Assembly: GCA_021774695.1 (NCBI GenBank)
Contig: JAJFIU010000119.1
Location: 1 to 32,986, forward strand
Origin: Alphaproteobacteria bacterium
GTDB taxonomy: Bacteria; Pseudomonadota; Alphaproteobacteria; Sphingomonadales; Kordiimonadaceae
DNA length: 32,986 bases
Reading direction: 5' to 3'
Shown here: positions 23,296-31,532 of the stretch, piece after piece
How the letters are laid out: each line of letters starts with the position of its first letter
Position numbering within the stretch: the first letter of the stretch is position 1
The notes under the pieces: generated by a model
What the model was told of the DNA's origin: nothing
Databases searched by the model: none
The model's input: only the letters and a program-made list of their open reading frames with translations
Translations under genes and position numbers: made by a program

Positions 23296-24779
23296 TGGAA
23301 GAGTTTCGCCAACCAATCATTCTGGGCTTCGTCGCGCTTTATATGGGCATCTGCATCTGGGTCGGCATTTGGGCGATGCGCCGTACCAAATCAGCTGGTG
23401 ATTTTTTTGTCGCCGGTCGCGGGCTGGGGCCGATGGTTGTCAGCCTTGCGGTTTTTTCGTCAACCCTTTCAGGGTTTGGTTTTGTCGGCGGTCCGGGCCT
23501 TGTTTATGCCACTGGCCTTAGTTCCATATGGATGGCGGTATGTTCGGCGCTTGGATTTGCCACCGGCTATTATTTGATCGCTAAACGCATTCGTATGATC
23601 GCCGAAGTGCGCAACGCTATGTCGTTGCCAGATATTGTGTTTGCCCGCTATGGGAGCGAAGCGGCCCGGCTGTTGACGGCAGGCACCATCCTGTTGGGTG
23701 TTTTGGGGTATCTGGCAACCCAGATATTGGCGATGGGGCTTGTGCTGCAATCTATTTTGCAAGGCACGGAAATGTTCGCTGAAATCAGCCTTGTCGCCAG
23801 TGTGGTCATCTCGTCAACGGTGCTGATTTTTTACTGTGTCACCGGCGGCATCGTTGCGTCCGTTTATACTGACTTGGTGCAGGGCATTGTGATGATTGTC
23901 GCGGGCGCGCTGGTTGTTATCACCGCCGCTTACGTGTTCGAGGGCGGGTTCGCTGAGGCCACTGGCATTTTGCTAGCGAATGACGGTGAAGATATAATGC
24001 CGTTTGGCACCCTCGGTGCGATGGCGTCGCTGTCATGGTATTTCCTGTTTGGCCTTGGGCTCGCCGGTCAGCCCCATGTGGCTACTAAAATGATGATGAA
24101 CAGAAATTTGGCGGACAATAAAATCATCCTGCCGATGACCGTGTTTGGGTATGTGATAGCCGCCATGCTGTGGATATCCGTGGGCGTAATCATGCGGGCA
24201 CTGGTGCTGGGCGATGTTGGGCTGCCACTTGGTAACGCTGATCAGGCCGCTCCCGCGTTTTTGTCCACATATGCACACCCGGTTTTGGCGGGCATTGTAT
24301 TTGCCGGGTTGTTCGCGGCTATTATGTCGACGGCAGACGGTTTCCTCAACATCGGCGCCGCTGCCATTATTCATGATATACCCAAAGCCCTGCGTGGGCG
24401 CTCGCTGGACAACGAATTGTTCTGGGCGCGCATGGCGACGATTATCCTGTCGGTTGTCGCCGCAACAATCGCACTTTACAGCGGCCAGTTGGTGGCGCTG
24501 TTGGGCGCTTTCGGCTGGGGAACTTTCGCCGCGGCCTTGGTGCCGGTGGTGCTGATAGGGCTGAATTGGAAGCAGGCCAGCGCGCGCGCCGCCATCGCGG
24601 CAATTACCCTTAGTCTGGCAATCAATTTCGCTATTCAGCTATGGTCGATAGAAATTCCATACGGCATTTCAGGTGGGTTTTTGGCGATGTTAAGCTCAAT
24701 GATTATCTTCATCGCGGTTTCGCTAGCAGAAAAACCCAAGCCACTACCAAAAGATATTGATCGGATAATGGAACTGTAG
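23295..24779 (+). CDS. Sodium:solute symporter family protein (PutP/PanF-like)
   Basis: SSS family transporter of 494 residues with about 13 membrane helices in the LeuT-like fold. Family marks include the N-terminal SAGDFFVAGRGLGP near 33-46, STLSGFGFVGGPGLVYATG near 56-74, GGIVASVYTDLVQGIVM near 184-200 and FAGLFAAIMSTADGFLN in helix 8, where the conserved ST pair belongs to the Na2 sodium site. It differs from the vSGLT-like symporter at the left edge and looks more like the proline/pantothenate/carboxylate branch. The substrate is unknown. It is translationally coupled to the four-helix protein upstream. Confidence 0.9.
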   Translation: MEEFRQPIILGFVALYMGICIWVGIWAMRRTKSAGDFFVAGRGLGPMVVSLAVFSSTLSGFGFVGGPGLVYATGLSSIWMAVCSALGFATGYYLIAKRIRMIAEVRNAMSLPDIVFARYGSEAARLLTAGTILLGVLGYLATQILAMGLVLQSILQGTEMFAEISLVASVVISSTVLIFYCVTGGIVASVYTDLVQGIVMIVAGALVVITAAYVFEGGFAEATGILLANDGEDIMPFGTLGAMASLSWYFLFGLGLAGQPHVATKMMMNRNLADNKIILPMTVFGYVIAAMLWISVGVIMRALVLGDVGLPLGNADQAAPAFLSTYAHPVLAGIVFAGLFAAIMSTADGFLNIGAAAIIHDIPKALRGRSLDNELFWARMATIILSVVAATIALYSGQLVALLGAFGWGTFAAALVPVVLIGLNWKQASARAAIAAITLSLAINFAIQLWSIEIPYGISGGFLAMLSSMIIFIAVSLAEKPKPLPKDIDRIMEL

Positions 24780-24813
24780 CGTACTGATCCACAGGAAACA
24801 GGTGGACCAACGA

Positions 24814-26259
24814 ATGACCTCAGCAACAATTGTACTATTCTCAAACACACTGCGTTTGGCTGATAATGTGGCCTTGCTGACGGCGGTTGATGCAGGCGAT
24901 CCGATCATTCCCGTATATGTATTTGATGAGCAGTCTCCGAAGGTTCGTCCTCTAGGGGCAGCATCCAAATGGTGGTTACTGCAGTCGCTCGGCTCTCTGC
25001 AGAACGACCTGCGCAAGCGGGGCAGTGATCTGGTTATCCGCACCGGCAACACAGTGGGTGTAATTGGCGCGCTTGCCTCAGAAACAGGTGCCGGGCACGT
25101 TTTTCTAACGCGCGGTTATACACCGGGTGCGCGGGTTATCGAGCAATCGCTACATGAAGTTTTGGCTGACAGGAATATTGGCTGTCGGCGGTTTGGCGGG
25201 CACTTGCTGCTGGAGCCGGAAATGGTGCGCACCAAAGTCGGCGGCATATATACCGTCTTCACACCGTTTTGGCGCACCGCTTCTGAGTTGATCGATACGA
25301 TTGAGCCGCAAGCGGCGCCAGACCATATTCTCGCACCGAAGGTTTGGCCCAAAAGTAAAGCCATCAGGTCGTTGGGCTTGGAGCCTAAGCCGAGTATTTG
25401 GGCAGACCCGATCGCGCAGCATTGGCAGCCCGGTGAAGCAGCTGCGCATGACCGGTTAGTTGATTTTTTGGAGGGTTCTGTTCAAACCTACAAGCAGGCG
25501 CGCGATTTTCCAGCAACCGATGCCACATCGGCCCTGTCGCCTCATCTAACGTTCGGAGAAATTTCACCACGTACTCTTTGGTTTGAGGCCAAAAAACACA
25601 TGGCTGCCAATAGCGCTACATCCACCGGCGGGGCGCATTTTTTGCGCGAACTTGGCTGGCGCGAATTTTCTGCGCATTTGCTTTTCAACTTCCCCGAAAT
25701 GCAAACCGAGCCTATGCGCAAGCAGTTCGCGAAATTCCCGTGGGGTATGGGCAAAACTGACCATGTACGTGCATGGCAAAAGGGGATGACCGGGTTTCCA
25801 ATTGTTGACGCTGGAATGCGCCAACTATGGCAGACAGGATGGATGCATAACCGGGTGCGGATGGTGGTTGCGTCGTTTCTGGTTAAAGATTTGCTTTGGC
25901 ATTGGCGCGACGGCGAAGCCTGGTTCTGGGACACGCTGGTGGATGCAGACTTTGCCAATAATATTGCCAGTTGGCAGTGGGTGGCAGGCTGCGGTGCGGA
26001 TGCCTCGCCTTACTTCCGGATTTTTAATCCCACCACGCAGGGCGAGAAGTTTGACGCTGGTGGCGGTTATGTGCGTCGGTTTGTGCCCGAACTGGCGGCC
26101 CTGCCGGACAAATATATTCATAACCCCTCAGAAGCCCCGGCAGACATACTTGAAATGGCGGGGGTTAAGCTTGGGCACACATACCCCAACCCCATCATTG
26201 ACCGCAAACTGGCCCGCGAACGCGCACTCGCAGCGCTGTCTAGCATCAAACAACTCTAA
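24814..26259 (+). CDS. phrB: Deoxyribodipyrimidine photolyase (cryptochrome/photolyase family)
   Basis: Flavin-dependent DNA repair enzyme of 481 residues that uses blue light to split cyclobutane pyrimidine dimers. An N-terminal alpha/beta antenna domain (about 1-130) is followed by the helical FAD domain. ATSALSPHLTFGEISPRTLW, FLRELGWREFSAHLL, GFPIVDAGMRQLWQTGWMHNRVRMVVASFLVKDL and DADFANNIASWQWVAGCGADASPYFRIFNP are clear family blocks; the last contains the flavin-contacting Asn and the inner tryptophan of the electron chain. The usual N-terminal FRxDLRLxDN reads FSNTLRLADN here, an uncommon change. The ATG at 24814 has AGGTGG 8 bases upstream; a GTG four codons earlier is possible. It follows the symporter gene by 34 bases. 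Confidence 0.92.
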   Translation: MTSATIVLFSNTLRLADNVALLTAVDAGDPIIPVYVFDEQSPKVRPLGAASKWWLLQSLGSLQNDLRKRGSDLVIRTGNTVGVIGALASETGAGHVFLTRGYTPGARVIEQSLHEVLADRNIGCRRFGGHLLLEPEMVRTKVGGIYTVFTPFWRTASELIDTIEPQAAPDHILAPKVWPKSKAIRSLGLEPKPSIWADPIAQHWQPGEAAAHDRLVDFLEGSVQTYKQARDFPATDATSALSPHLTFGEISPRTLWFEAKKHMAANSATSTGGAHFLRELGWREFSAHLLFNFPEMQTEPMRKQFAKFPWGMGKTDHVRAWQKGMTGFPIVDAGMRQLWQTGWMHNRVRMVVASFLVKDLLWHWRDGEAWFWDTLVDADFANNIASWQWVAGCGADASPYFRIFNPTTQGEKFDAGGGYVRRFVPELAALPDKYIHNPSEAPADILEMAGVKLGHTYPNPIIDRKLARERALAALSSIKQL

Positions 26260-26278
26260 CGTCGTTGCACAATTATAT

Positions 26279-26304
26279 CGGCGTAGCGCATCGTATTAAC
26301 GCCG
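26279..26304 (+). terminator. Hairpin after the photolyase gene
   Basis: CGGCGT (26279-26284) pairs with ACGCCG (26299-26304) around a 14-base loop, about 20 bases after the photolyase stop. No T tract follows, so terminator function is uncertain. Confidence 0.3.
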
Positions 26305-26350
26305 CATAAGCTCTATATGTTAGTGGTTAATTATCGAATTGGGATGTTGC

Positions 26351-28030
26351 ATGACTTTTTTGCGCCGATTGTCGGCGATGCTAATTTTGTTCGTCGTGGT
26401 GGCCTTTGCCGCGTCGCCGTTCATAGCGCCTTGGTTGCTTGAAAATAAAATACGTGCCGAATTCAGCAGGGCAACCGGTAGTCAGCTGAGCTTGGGCTGG
26501 GCGCTGTTCAATCCCTTTAGCTTGTCGCTGACAACCCGCAACCTGGAGGTCAAAAACGCCCGTGGTGACCGGTTAATTCTTCTCCGGTCCGCAAAATTTG
26601 ATTTTGATTGGTCCGATCTGCAGGCCGGTTCAGGCAATGTGAAGAGTGACGAACTCCAGGCCAGCTGGAAACGAACAGGCAATGAAACGGTGATCACGTT
26701 GGATCATGTATCGCTCGCTGTTTTTGACGGCCTGCAAACGGTCAGTGATTTCCGGGTGATGTCAGGTTCGGCCCATGGCTCGATCCTTTTGGCATCGGAC
26801 AATGACATTATGGCGGATATCTATCTGCAGGTGCACGATCTAGTTTTGCAAGGTCCGCCGGACTTGCCCGATGCGCGGGTGGAAATAGCTCGAATTCACG
26901 GTCTTTCCTATGACAGAAACCTTAATCAAATCACTGTCAACTCGCTATCCTTAGACCGCCCGCAAATAGATATTGTGCGAACCGACGAAACCGCTGCCCC
27001 GACCAACAAGTCAGCACTTGGGCCGAAAACCAAGCCTGCCAAAGCGGGTTTGAACCTATTAATGCCAGATGTGTATATGGAAAACGGCGAGGTCACTTTC
27101 ACGGACAAAAAACGGTCCGGTGACCCTGTGGCATTCACTGAACTTGCAGGCCGTTTCACAAATGTGGTGATAGGAAATACTATCGGTGCTGCATTTGACC
27201 TGACGGCGTCTATCGCTGGAGAAAGCCAGCTGGCGGTTGCGGGTCAATTCGGACAAGGCAATATCCTCAATGCTTCAGCGCAGCTGCGTCTGGACAATTT
27301 AAGCTACCGACACCTGACACCCTATATGTTCCATTTGTTAGGGCGCAGCGCTGACGCGGGAACCGCCTATATGGATATAGATATGGCCGTTGTCGACGAT
27401 ATGCTCGAGGGCACGCTCTCCTTAGTGTTTGACCAATGGAAATGGGGGGCAAAAAACCCTGATTTTGACGGAGACCCGGCACCGGTTCGCAAGGCATTTA
27501 ATTTATTGGAAGGCAGCGGCGGTCGCGTGCGCATGACCATACCGGTTGAAGGCAACCTCGCCGACCCAACGTTCAAAGTTGATGCTGTCGTTCGCCGGGC
27601 AACCCGCAGGGCTATCGGCGACATAGTTGGCGCGCCTTTTAAATTGCTTGGCAGTCTCATTCCTGGCGGCAAAAGCGATTTGGATCTGGACAAGATAGAG
27701 TTTGCAGCGTCATCCGCCGACCTGACGCCGCTGGATCGCTCCAAATTAAATGCCCTTGCCGTTGCAATGAACCTGCGGCCGCAGCTACAGCTCAGAATTG
27801 ACGGTATTGCAATTTCAGCCATTGATCTGCCTGACCCCAACAGCGCCCCACATGGTGCCGACGAGGAGGTCGAAAGACTGCAGATATTGGCCAATCGCAG
27901 GGCGGAGGCGGTTTATAACCTGTTGGTTGGTGCGGGCGTAGACGCGGGCCGCCTCTCGATTGATATTTTGCCTCTGGCCGAGACAGCAAAACGAAAAAAA
28001 CCGATTGTCCGGCTAGAGATTAGTGAATAA
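26351..28030 (+). CDS. DUF748 (AsmA-like) envelope protein
   Basis: Protein of 559 residues with an N-terminal signal anchor (about 8-27, LSAMLILFVVVAFAASPFIAPWLL) followed by a long, beta-rich periplasmic region. FNPFSLSLTTRNLEV near 52-66 is typical of AsmA-like/DUF748 proteins, related to the bridge-like proteins proposed to move phospholipids between membranes. The C-terminal part matches DUF748 ends: RVRMTIPVEGNLADPTFKVD, APFKLLGSLIPGGKSDLDL, then IEFAASSADLTPLDRSKLNALAVAM, which resembles the start of an OmpA-like domain. It is shorter than many DUF748 proteins. The ATG at 26351 follows a GGGAT; a TTG four codons upstream is less likely. Its partners are unknown. Confidence 0.82.
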   Translation: MTFLRRLSAMLILFVVVAFAASPFIAPWLLENKIRAEFSRATGSQLSLGWALFNPFSLSLTTRNLEVKNARGDRLILLRSAKFDFDWSDLQAGSGNVKSDELQASWKRTGNETVITLDHVSLAVFDGLQTVSDFRVMSGSAHGSILLASDNDIMADIYLQVHDLVLQGPPDLPDARVEIARIHGLSYDRNLNQITVNSLSLDRPQIDIVRTDETAAPTNKSALGPKTKPAKAGLNLLMPDVYMENGEVTFTDKKRSGDPVAFTELAGRFTNVVIGNTIGAAFDLTASIAGESQLAVAGQFGQGNILNASAQLRLDNLSYRHLTPYMFHLLGRSADAGTAYMDIDMAVVDDMLEGTLSLVFDQWKWGAKNPDFDGDPAPVRKAFNLLEGSGGRVRMTIPVEGNLADPTFKVDAVVRRATRRAIGDIVGAPFKLLGSLIPGGKSDLDLDKIEFAASSADLTPLDRSKLNALAVAMNLRPQLQLRIDGIAISAIDLPDPNSAPHGADEEVERLQILANRRAEAVYNLLVGAGVDAGRLSIDILPLAETAKRKKPIVRLEISE

Positions 28031-28159
28031 TTCAGTATAGGGATTGTCCTGCAAGGCAAATCGGCCTGCTGTACGCGTCTGTTTAATTCATTGAAATCAG
28101 CTTGGCGGCAAACCACATGAAAGAACAATTGTTTTGTGCTGGATGATGAGGGGGACGTT

Positions 28160-28738
28160 ATGGCCGAAGAAACTTTTTCTGCTCGTTGGAGCAAAACCGG
28201 ATTTGAAATTGTCGGCATCGTGTTCGCGGTTTTGCTTGCCTTGTGGCTGGAAGGCTGGCGCGAAGATGTAGAACTGCAGCAACGCGTTGATGATCATCTG
28301 GCGCGCATTCATGCGGAAATTACTGAGAACAGATCAGGTGTTCAATCCTCCATCATCAGCCACCGCGCCTTTATCGAGGGCCTTGATGCTGCGCTGGACG
28401 GCGGCCAAATCGAAATGAAAGTAATCGCACCCTATTTAATAGTTGAAGGGGGCTCAACCAGCGATGCTGCCTGGCGCTCGGCGCAGATGTCACAAACTAT
28501 TGGCCAGATGCCCTTGGCAACTATCGGCACATTGGCCAGCCTTTACGATACCCAGGCTTACTATGCCGACTATCTGAATTTCTTTTTCCAGCGCTATGTA
28601 GATTTGACTACTGAAATAGAAGCCGACCCGAACAACCATGTATTGATCAAGAAATTTCGCCAGCACTTGGCAATCACTAACTCGCTCGCAGAACAGGCTC
28701 TGGAGCGATATGATACATTTCTGAAATCAGCTCAATAG
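28160..28738 (+). CDS. Single-helix membrane protein of unknown function
   Basis: A 192-residue protein with one N-terminal membrane helix (about 14-33, EIVGIVFAVLLALWLEGWRE) followed by a mostly helical soluble part. The pattern of a hydrophobic helix ending in LALWLEGWRED, then a long helix with IHAEITENR, resembles DUF6090-type anchored proteins, but I cannot confirm membership. Orientation is not certain. The ATG at 28160 has an excellent GAGGGGG ribosome binding site, which a GTG eight codons earlier lacks. It lies 129 bases after the DUF748 gene and is convergent with the CoA-transferase/racemase gene (3-base gap), so no functional context is evident. Confidence 0.7.
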   Translation: MAEETFSARWSKTGFEIVGIVFAVLLALWLEGWREDVELQQRVDDHLARIHAEITENRSGVQSSIISHRAFIEGLDAALDGGQIEMKVIAPYLIVEGGSTSDAAWRSAQMSQTIGQMPLATIGTLASLYDTQAYYADYLNFFFQRYVDLTTEIEADPNNHVLIKKFRQHLAITNSLAEQALERYDTFLKSAQ

Positions 28739-28741
28739 AGG

Positions 28742-29830
28742 CTATTTCAGCCCTAGTTCTTGCAGTATTGCCTCGGTGTCAGCACCCTTTTTGGCAGGGC
28801 CACTGGATATTTCTGGCTCGGTTCGGGAGAATTTCGGCGTTGGTGCAGGTTGCATTAGTCCGTCTACTTCAACAAAGCTTTTGCGCGCTTTATTGTGGGG
28901 GTGCTTGTGGGCTTCCCAAAACGGCAAAATCGGCGCGAAACAGGCATCGGTTCCGTCCAGCAATGTTTGCCACTGGGATGAAGTTTTTGTTTTAAGCAGG
29001 TCGGCAAGTTCCGCCTTCAGACGCGGCCATTCCGCCGGGTTCATATGGTTTTGCATCCATGTTGCATCCAGCCCGGTTTTTTCAACAAATAGCTGCATAA
29101 ATTGCGGCTCTATTGCCCCAAGGCTGACAAATTCGCCGTCGGAGGTTTCGAATGTGCCGTAAAAATGCGCGCCGCCGTCCAACAAGTTAGCACCGCGTTT
29201 GGGTGCCCACAGTCCGCTCTCTTTCAGCGAGTGGAAAAGGGACATCAGCGCGGACGACCCCTCCACCATACTAACATCAATGGTTTGGCCCTTGCCTGAT
29301 TTTTGCGCTTCTAGCAGCGCACACACCAATCCAAACGCCAGCATCATGCCGCCGCCGCCGTAGTCTGCCATTAGGTTTAGAGGCACAGTGGGCGGCGAAC
29401 CTGCCGGGCCGACCGCATGCAATGCGCCCGATAGTGCAATATAATTGATGTCATGGCCCGCGGTTTCGGCAAGCGGCCCGGTTTGCCCCCAGCCGGTCAT
29501 GCGGCCATACACCAGTTTGGGGTTAACCGCCGCGATTTCGTCGGGGCCAAGGCCCAGTTTTTCCATCACGCCGGGGCGGAAACCTTCAAACAGCGCGTCT
29601 GCTGTCTCGCAAAGTTTCAGGAAGGCGGTTTTGCCGTCTTCGGATTTCAAGTCCAACTCGATCGAGCGTTTGCCGCGCCGGTTAATATCAACGCTGAGTG
29701 CCAACAAGCCGGGGCCGGCCCGGTCAACGGCTATGACCTCGGCACCCATATCGGCGAACATCATGCCAGCAAACGGGCCGGGGCCAATGCCGACAACTTC
29801 GATGATCCGGTATCCTGACAATGGTCCCAT
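28742..29830 (-). CDS. CaiB/BaiF family III CoA enzyme, alpha-methylacyl-CoA racemase-like
   Basis: Family III CoA-transferase-fold protein of 362 residues. It matches the alpha-methylacyl-CoA racemase branch: H126 in GHDINYIALSGALH, D156 in LMADYGGGGM and E241 in GAIEPQF are exactly the catalytic residues and numbers known for Mycobacterium tuberculosis MCR. The start MGPLSGYRIIEVVGIGPGPFAGMMFADMGAEVI is canonical, and GAGGCACCC upstream gives a ribosome binding site. It would interconvert (2R)- and (2S)-methylacyl-CoA esters during degradation of branched lipids or sterol side chains. It is monocistronic here, convergent with the one-helix protein and divergent from lemA. Confidence 0.9.
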   Translation of the reverse strand: MGPLSGYRIIEVVGIGPGPFAGMMFADMGAEVIAVDRAGPGLLALSVDINRRGKRSIELDLKSEDGKTAFLKLCETADALFEGFRPGVMEKLGLGPDEIAAVNPKLVYGRMTGWGQTGPLAETAGHDINYIALSGALHAVGPAGSPPTVPLNLMADYGGGGMMLAFGLVCALLEAQKSGKGQTIDVSMVEGSSALMSLFHSLKESGLWAPKRGANLLDGGAHFYGTFETSDGEFVSLGAIEPQFMQLFVEKTGLDATWMQNHMNPAEWPRLKAELADLLKTKTSSQWQTLLDGTDACFAPILPFWEAHKHPHNKARKSFVEVDGLMQPAPTPKFSRTEPEISSGPAKKGADTEAILQELGLK

Positions 29831-29922
29831 TGGGTGCCTCGCTGTATTCCATTGGCTGCTTTACTTGTAGACTAACGGGCTGTCAGCATGTTGCAAGTAT
29901 GCAAAGGTGGAAAAACACTTAA

Positions 29923-29951
29923 TTGAAACGGCTAAAATAAAAGGTTACATA
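29923..29951 (+). promoter_or_regulatory. Candidate promoter of the lemA operon
   Basis: TTGAAA (29923-29928, 5/6 match to -35) and TACATA (29946-29951, weak -10) are spaced by 17 bases, 40 bases upstream of the lemA ATG in the 160-base divergent region. The -10 match is poor, so this is tentative. Confidence 0.3.
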
Positions 29952-29990
29952 GTGTATAGGTGAAGATAATTGCCAAATGGGGGAGAGATC

Positions 29991-30548
29991 ATGGAATTCC
30001 TGATAATTATAGGCCTTCTGCTGATGTTGCTTTATTGGATGTATGCGAGGGCAATCCATATTAAAAATCGGGCTTTTGAAGCGGCGTCTTCAATTGAAGT
30101 CCAGTTGCAGAAGCGGCGTGATTTGATCCCAAACGTGCTAAAGCTGGCAAAGAAATTTATGGACCACGAAAAAAAACTATTAGGAGAATTGACGAAATTG
30201 CGCGTACGCGCGAATTCTGCTGTTAGTGGCCCTGATGCTCTACCTAAAGGACTTGAGCTCGATAGCACTATTAACAGGGCACTTGGTCAGTTCTTTGCCT
30301 TAGCAGAAAATTACCCGGACCTTAAATCACAAGTAGCGATTGTGCGGGCACAGGAAACCTACGAAGAAGTTGAGGGGCACATCGCTGCCGCTCGTCGTTT
30401 CTATAATTCTGCGATCACCGACCTAAATGGTGCGCTGGAAACGTTTCCAATGTCGTTTTTTGCTAAAATGGTCGGAGCGAAAAAGCTACCCTATTTCGAG
30501 GCGAACAGTGACGTTGCGGCTCCAGTCAATGCCGAGGATTACCTTTGA
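29991..30548 (+). CDS. lemA: LemA family protein
   Basis: Membrane-anchored helical protein of 185 residues. A single N-terminal transmembrane helix (about 2-18, EFLIIIGLLLMLLYWMY) is followed by the LemA four-helix region; VQLQKRRDLIPNVLKLAKKF, AENYPDLKSQ and RRFYNSAITDLN are the recognised family blocks. LemA proteins have no settled molecular role and often occur with membrane proteases or DUF3137/TPM proteins. I start at the ATG at 29991 because of the GGGGGAGAG ribosome binding site at 29979-29986; an upstream start would add seven polar residues before the helix. Its stop overlaps the start of the DUF3137 gene by 3 bases. Confidence 0.9.
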   Translation: MEFLIIIGLLLMLLYWMYARAIHIKNRAFEAASSIEVQLQKRRDLIPNVLKLAKKFMDHEKKLLGELTKLRVRANSAVSGPDALPKGLELDSTINRALGQFFALAENYPDLKSQVAIVRAQETYEEVEGHIAAARRFYNSAITDLNGALETFPMSFFAKMVGAKKLPYFEANSDVAAPVNAEDYL

Positions 30549-31507
30549 GATCAAGCGGCAAAGAAGAGCCGTTGGTCTATGGGCGTCGTCGCAAGCAGAA
30601 GTTCAAAGATTATGAAAAACTGAACGCGGTGGTGATGCCGAAAGAAGAAGTCGTCATTCCTCCATACCTTGCAAAAATTATTGATTCTTTCGAACAGCGC
30701 CGGAGACTAAAAAATATCCTATTTTTTATGGGAGCAACGTTAACTGTCGTTGCTGCATTCTTTGCCTATAATAGTATTCCAGATCGAGGTTTACTTGCGA
30801 CAATTCTATTTGGTGGCGGCTACCTTTCATATCTACCCCTAAAAATGCTGAAAAAGCAGTTTAAGAATAGCTTGATCCCGCAGATATTGAGCGAATATGG
30901 CTTTGATTATGATCAAGAAGCTCAAGGGGTTTTCCCATCAGACTATATGGCCATATTGCCAAGCTACACGTGGTCCAATCTTTCGGATCATTTTTGGGGA
31001 AGCGATAGAGGAATTAAAATGAGCGTTGCTGAAGCCCGCTTAGAGAAGAACTTTGGTAAATATACGCTTACTGTGTTTGACGGTCTTCTTTGCCGGTTTG
31101 ACTATCCAAAAATGGCAACGGCGCAGGTGGCGGTAAAATCGGATAGCGGCCCAATTGAAGAGGTTTTTAATGGTGTTTTTACCAATAAACAGCGTGTGAG
31201 ACTGGAAGACCCGTTATTTGAATCCAAATTCGAAGTTTATAGCCGTGACCAGGTCGGTGCGCGTTATATTCTAACTCCTACAGTGATGGAACGCCTAATT
31301 GCCTTGGAGCGGCAACACAATGGTTTGCGGGCTATATTCCGTAATAGGGAGGTTTTGCTGGCAATTCCGGATGGCCCTAATTTGTTCAATCCTGGTAACT
31401 TTATACGACCGCTGAATCGAAAAATGGTGCAGCAATTTCATCAGGACGTTACTATCATGAAGGCCTTTTCTGACGCGCTAAAGCTAAATGCCAAGACAAA
31501 AATTTAG
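30545..31507 (+). CDS. DUF3137 domain-containing membrane protein
   Basis: Protein of 320 residues with a basic N-terminus (about 1-55), two adjacent membrane helices (about 58-75 and 81-97) and a C-terminal soluble domain of about 210 residues. The C-terminal domain, with FDGLLCRFDYPK, RVRLEDPLFESKFEVYSRDQVGARYILTPTVMERLIAL and FRNREVLLAIPDG, has the pattern of DUF3137 proteins, the common partner of lemA. Translation starts at a TTG overlapping the lemA stop, with AGGA 6 bases upstream; the first ATG is about 30 codons later and would leave the helices intact. Function is unknown; co-transcription with lemA suggests a joint membrane complex. Confidence 0.83.
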   Translation: MRSSGKEEPLVYGRRRKQKFKDYEKLNAVVMPKEEVVIPPYLAKIIDSFEQRRRLKNILFFMGATLTVVAAFFAYNSIPDRGLLATILFGGGYLSYLPLKMLKKQFKNSLIPQILSEYGFDYDQEAQGVFPSDYMAILPSYTWSNLSDHFWGSDRGIKMSVAEARLEKNFGKYTLTVFDGLLCRFDYPKMATAQVAVKSDSGPIEEVFNGVFTNKQRVRLEDPLFESKFEVYSRDQVGARYILTPTVMERLIALERQHNGLRAIFRNREVLLAIPDGPNLFNPGNFIRPLNRKMVQQFHQDVTIMKAFSDALKLNAKTKI

Positions 31508-31532
31508 TATCCAATAAATGTGTTATTTTTAG

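Noticed and set aside
24788-24806. TCCAC/GTGGA hairpin around the photolyase ribosome binding site
   Set aside because: Only a 5-bp stem with an 8-9 base loop; this can arise by chance and is too weak to call a regulatory element.
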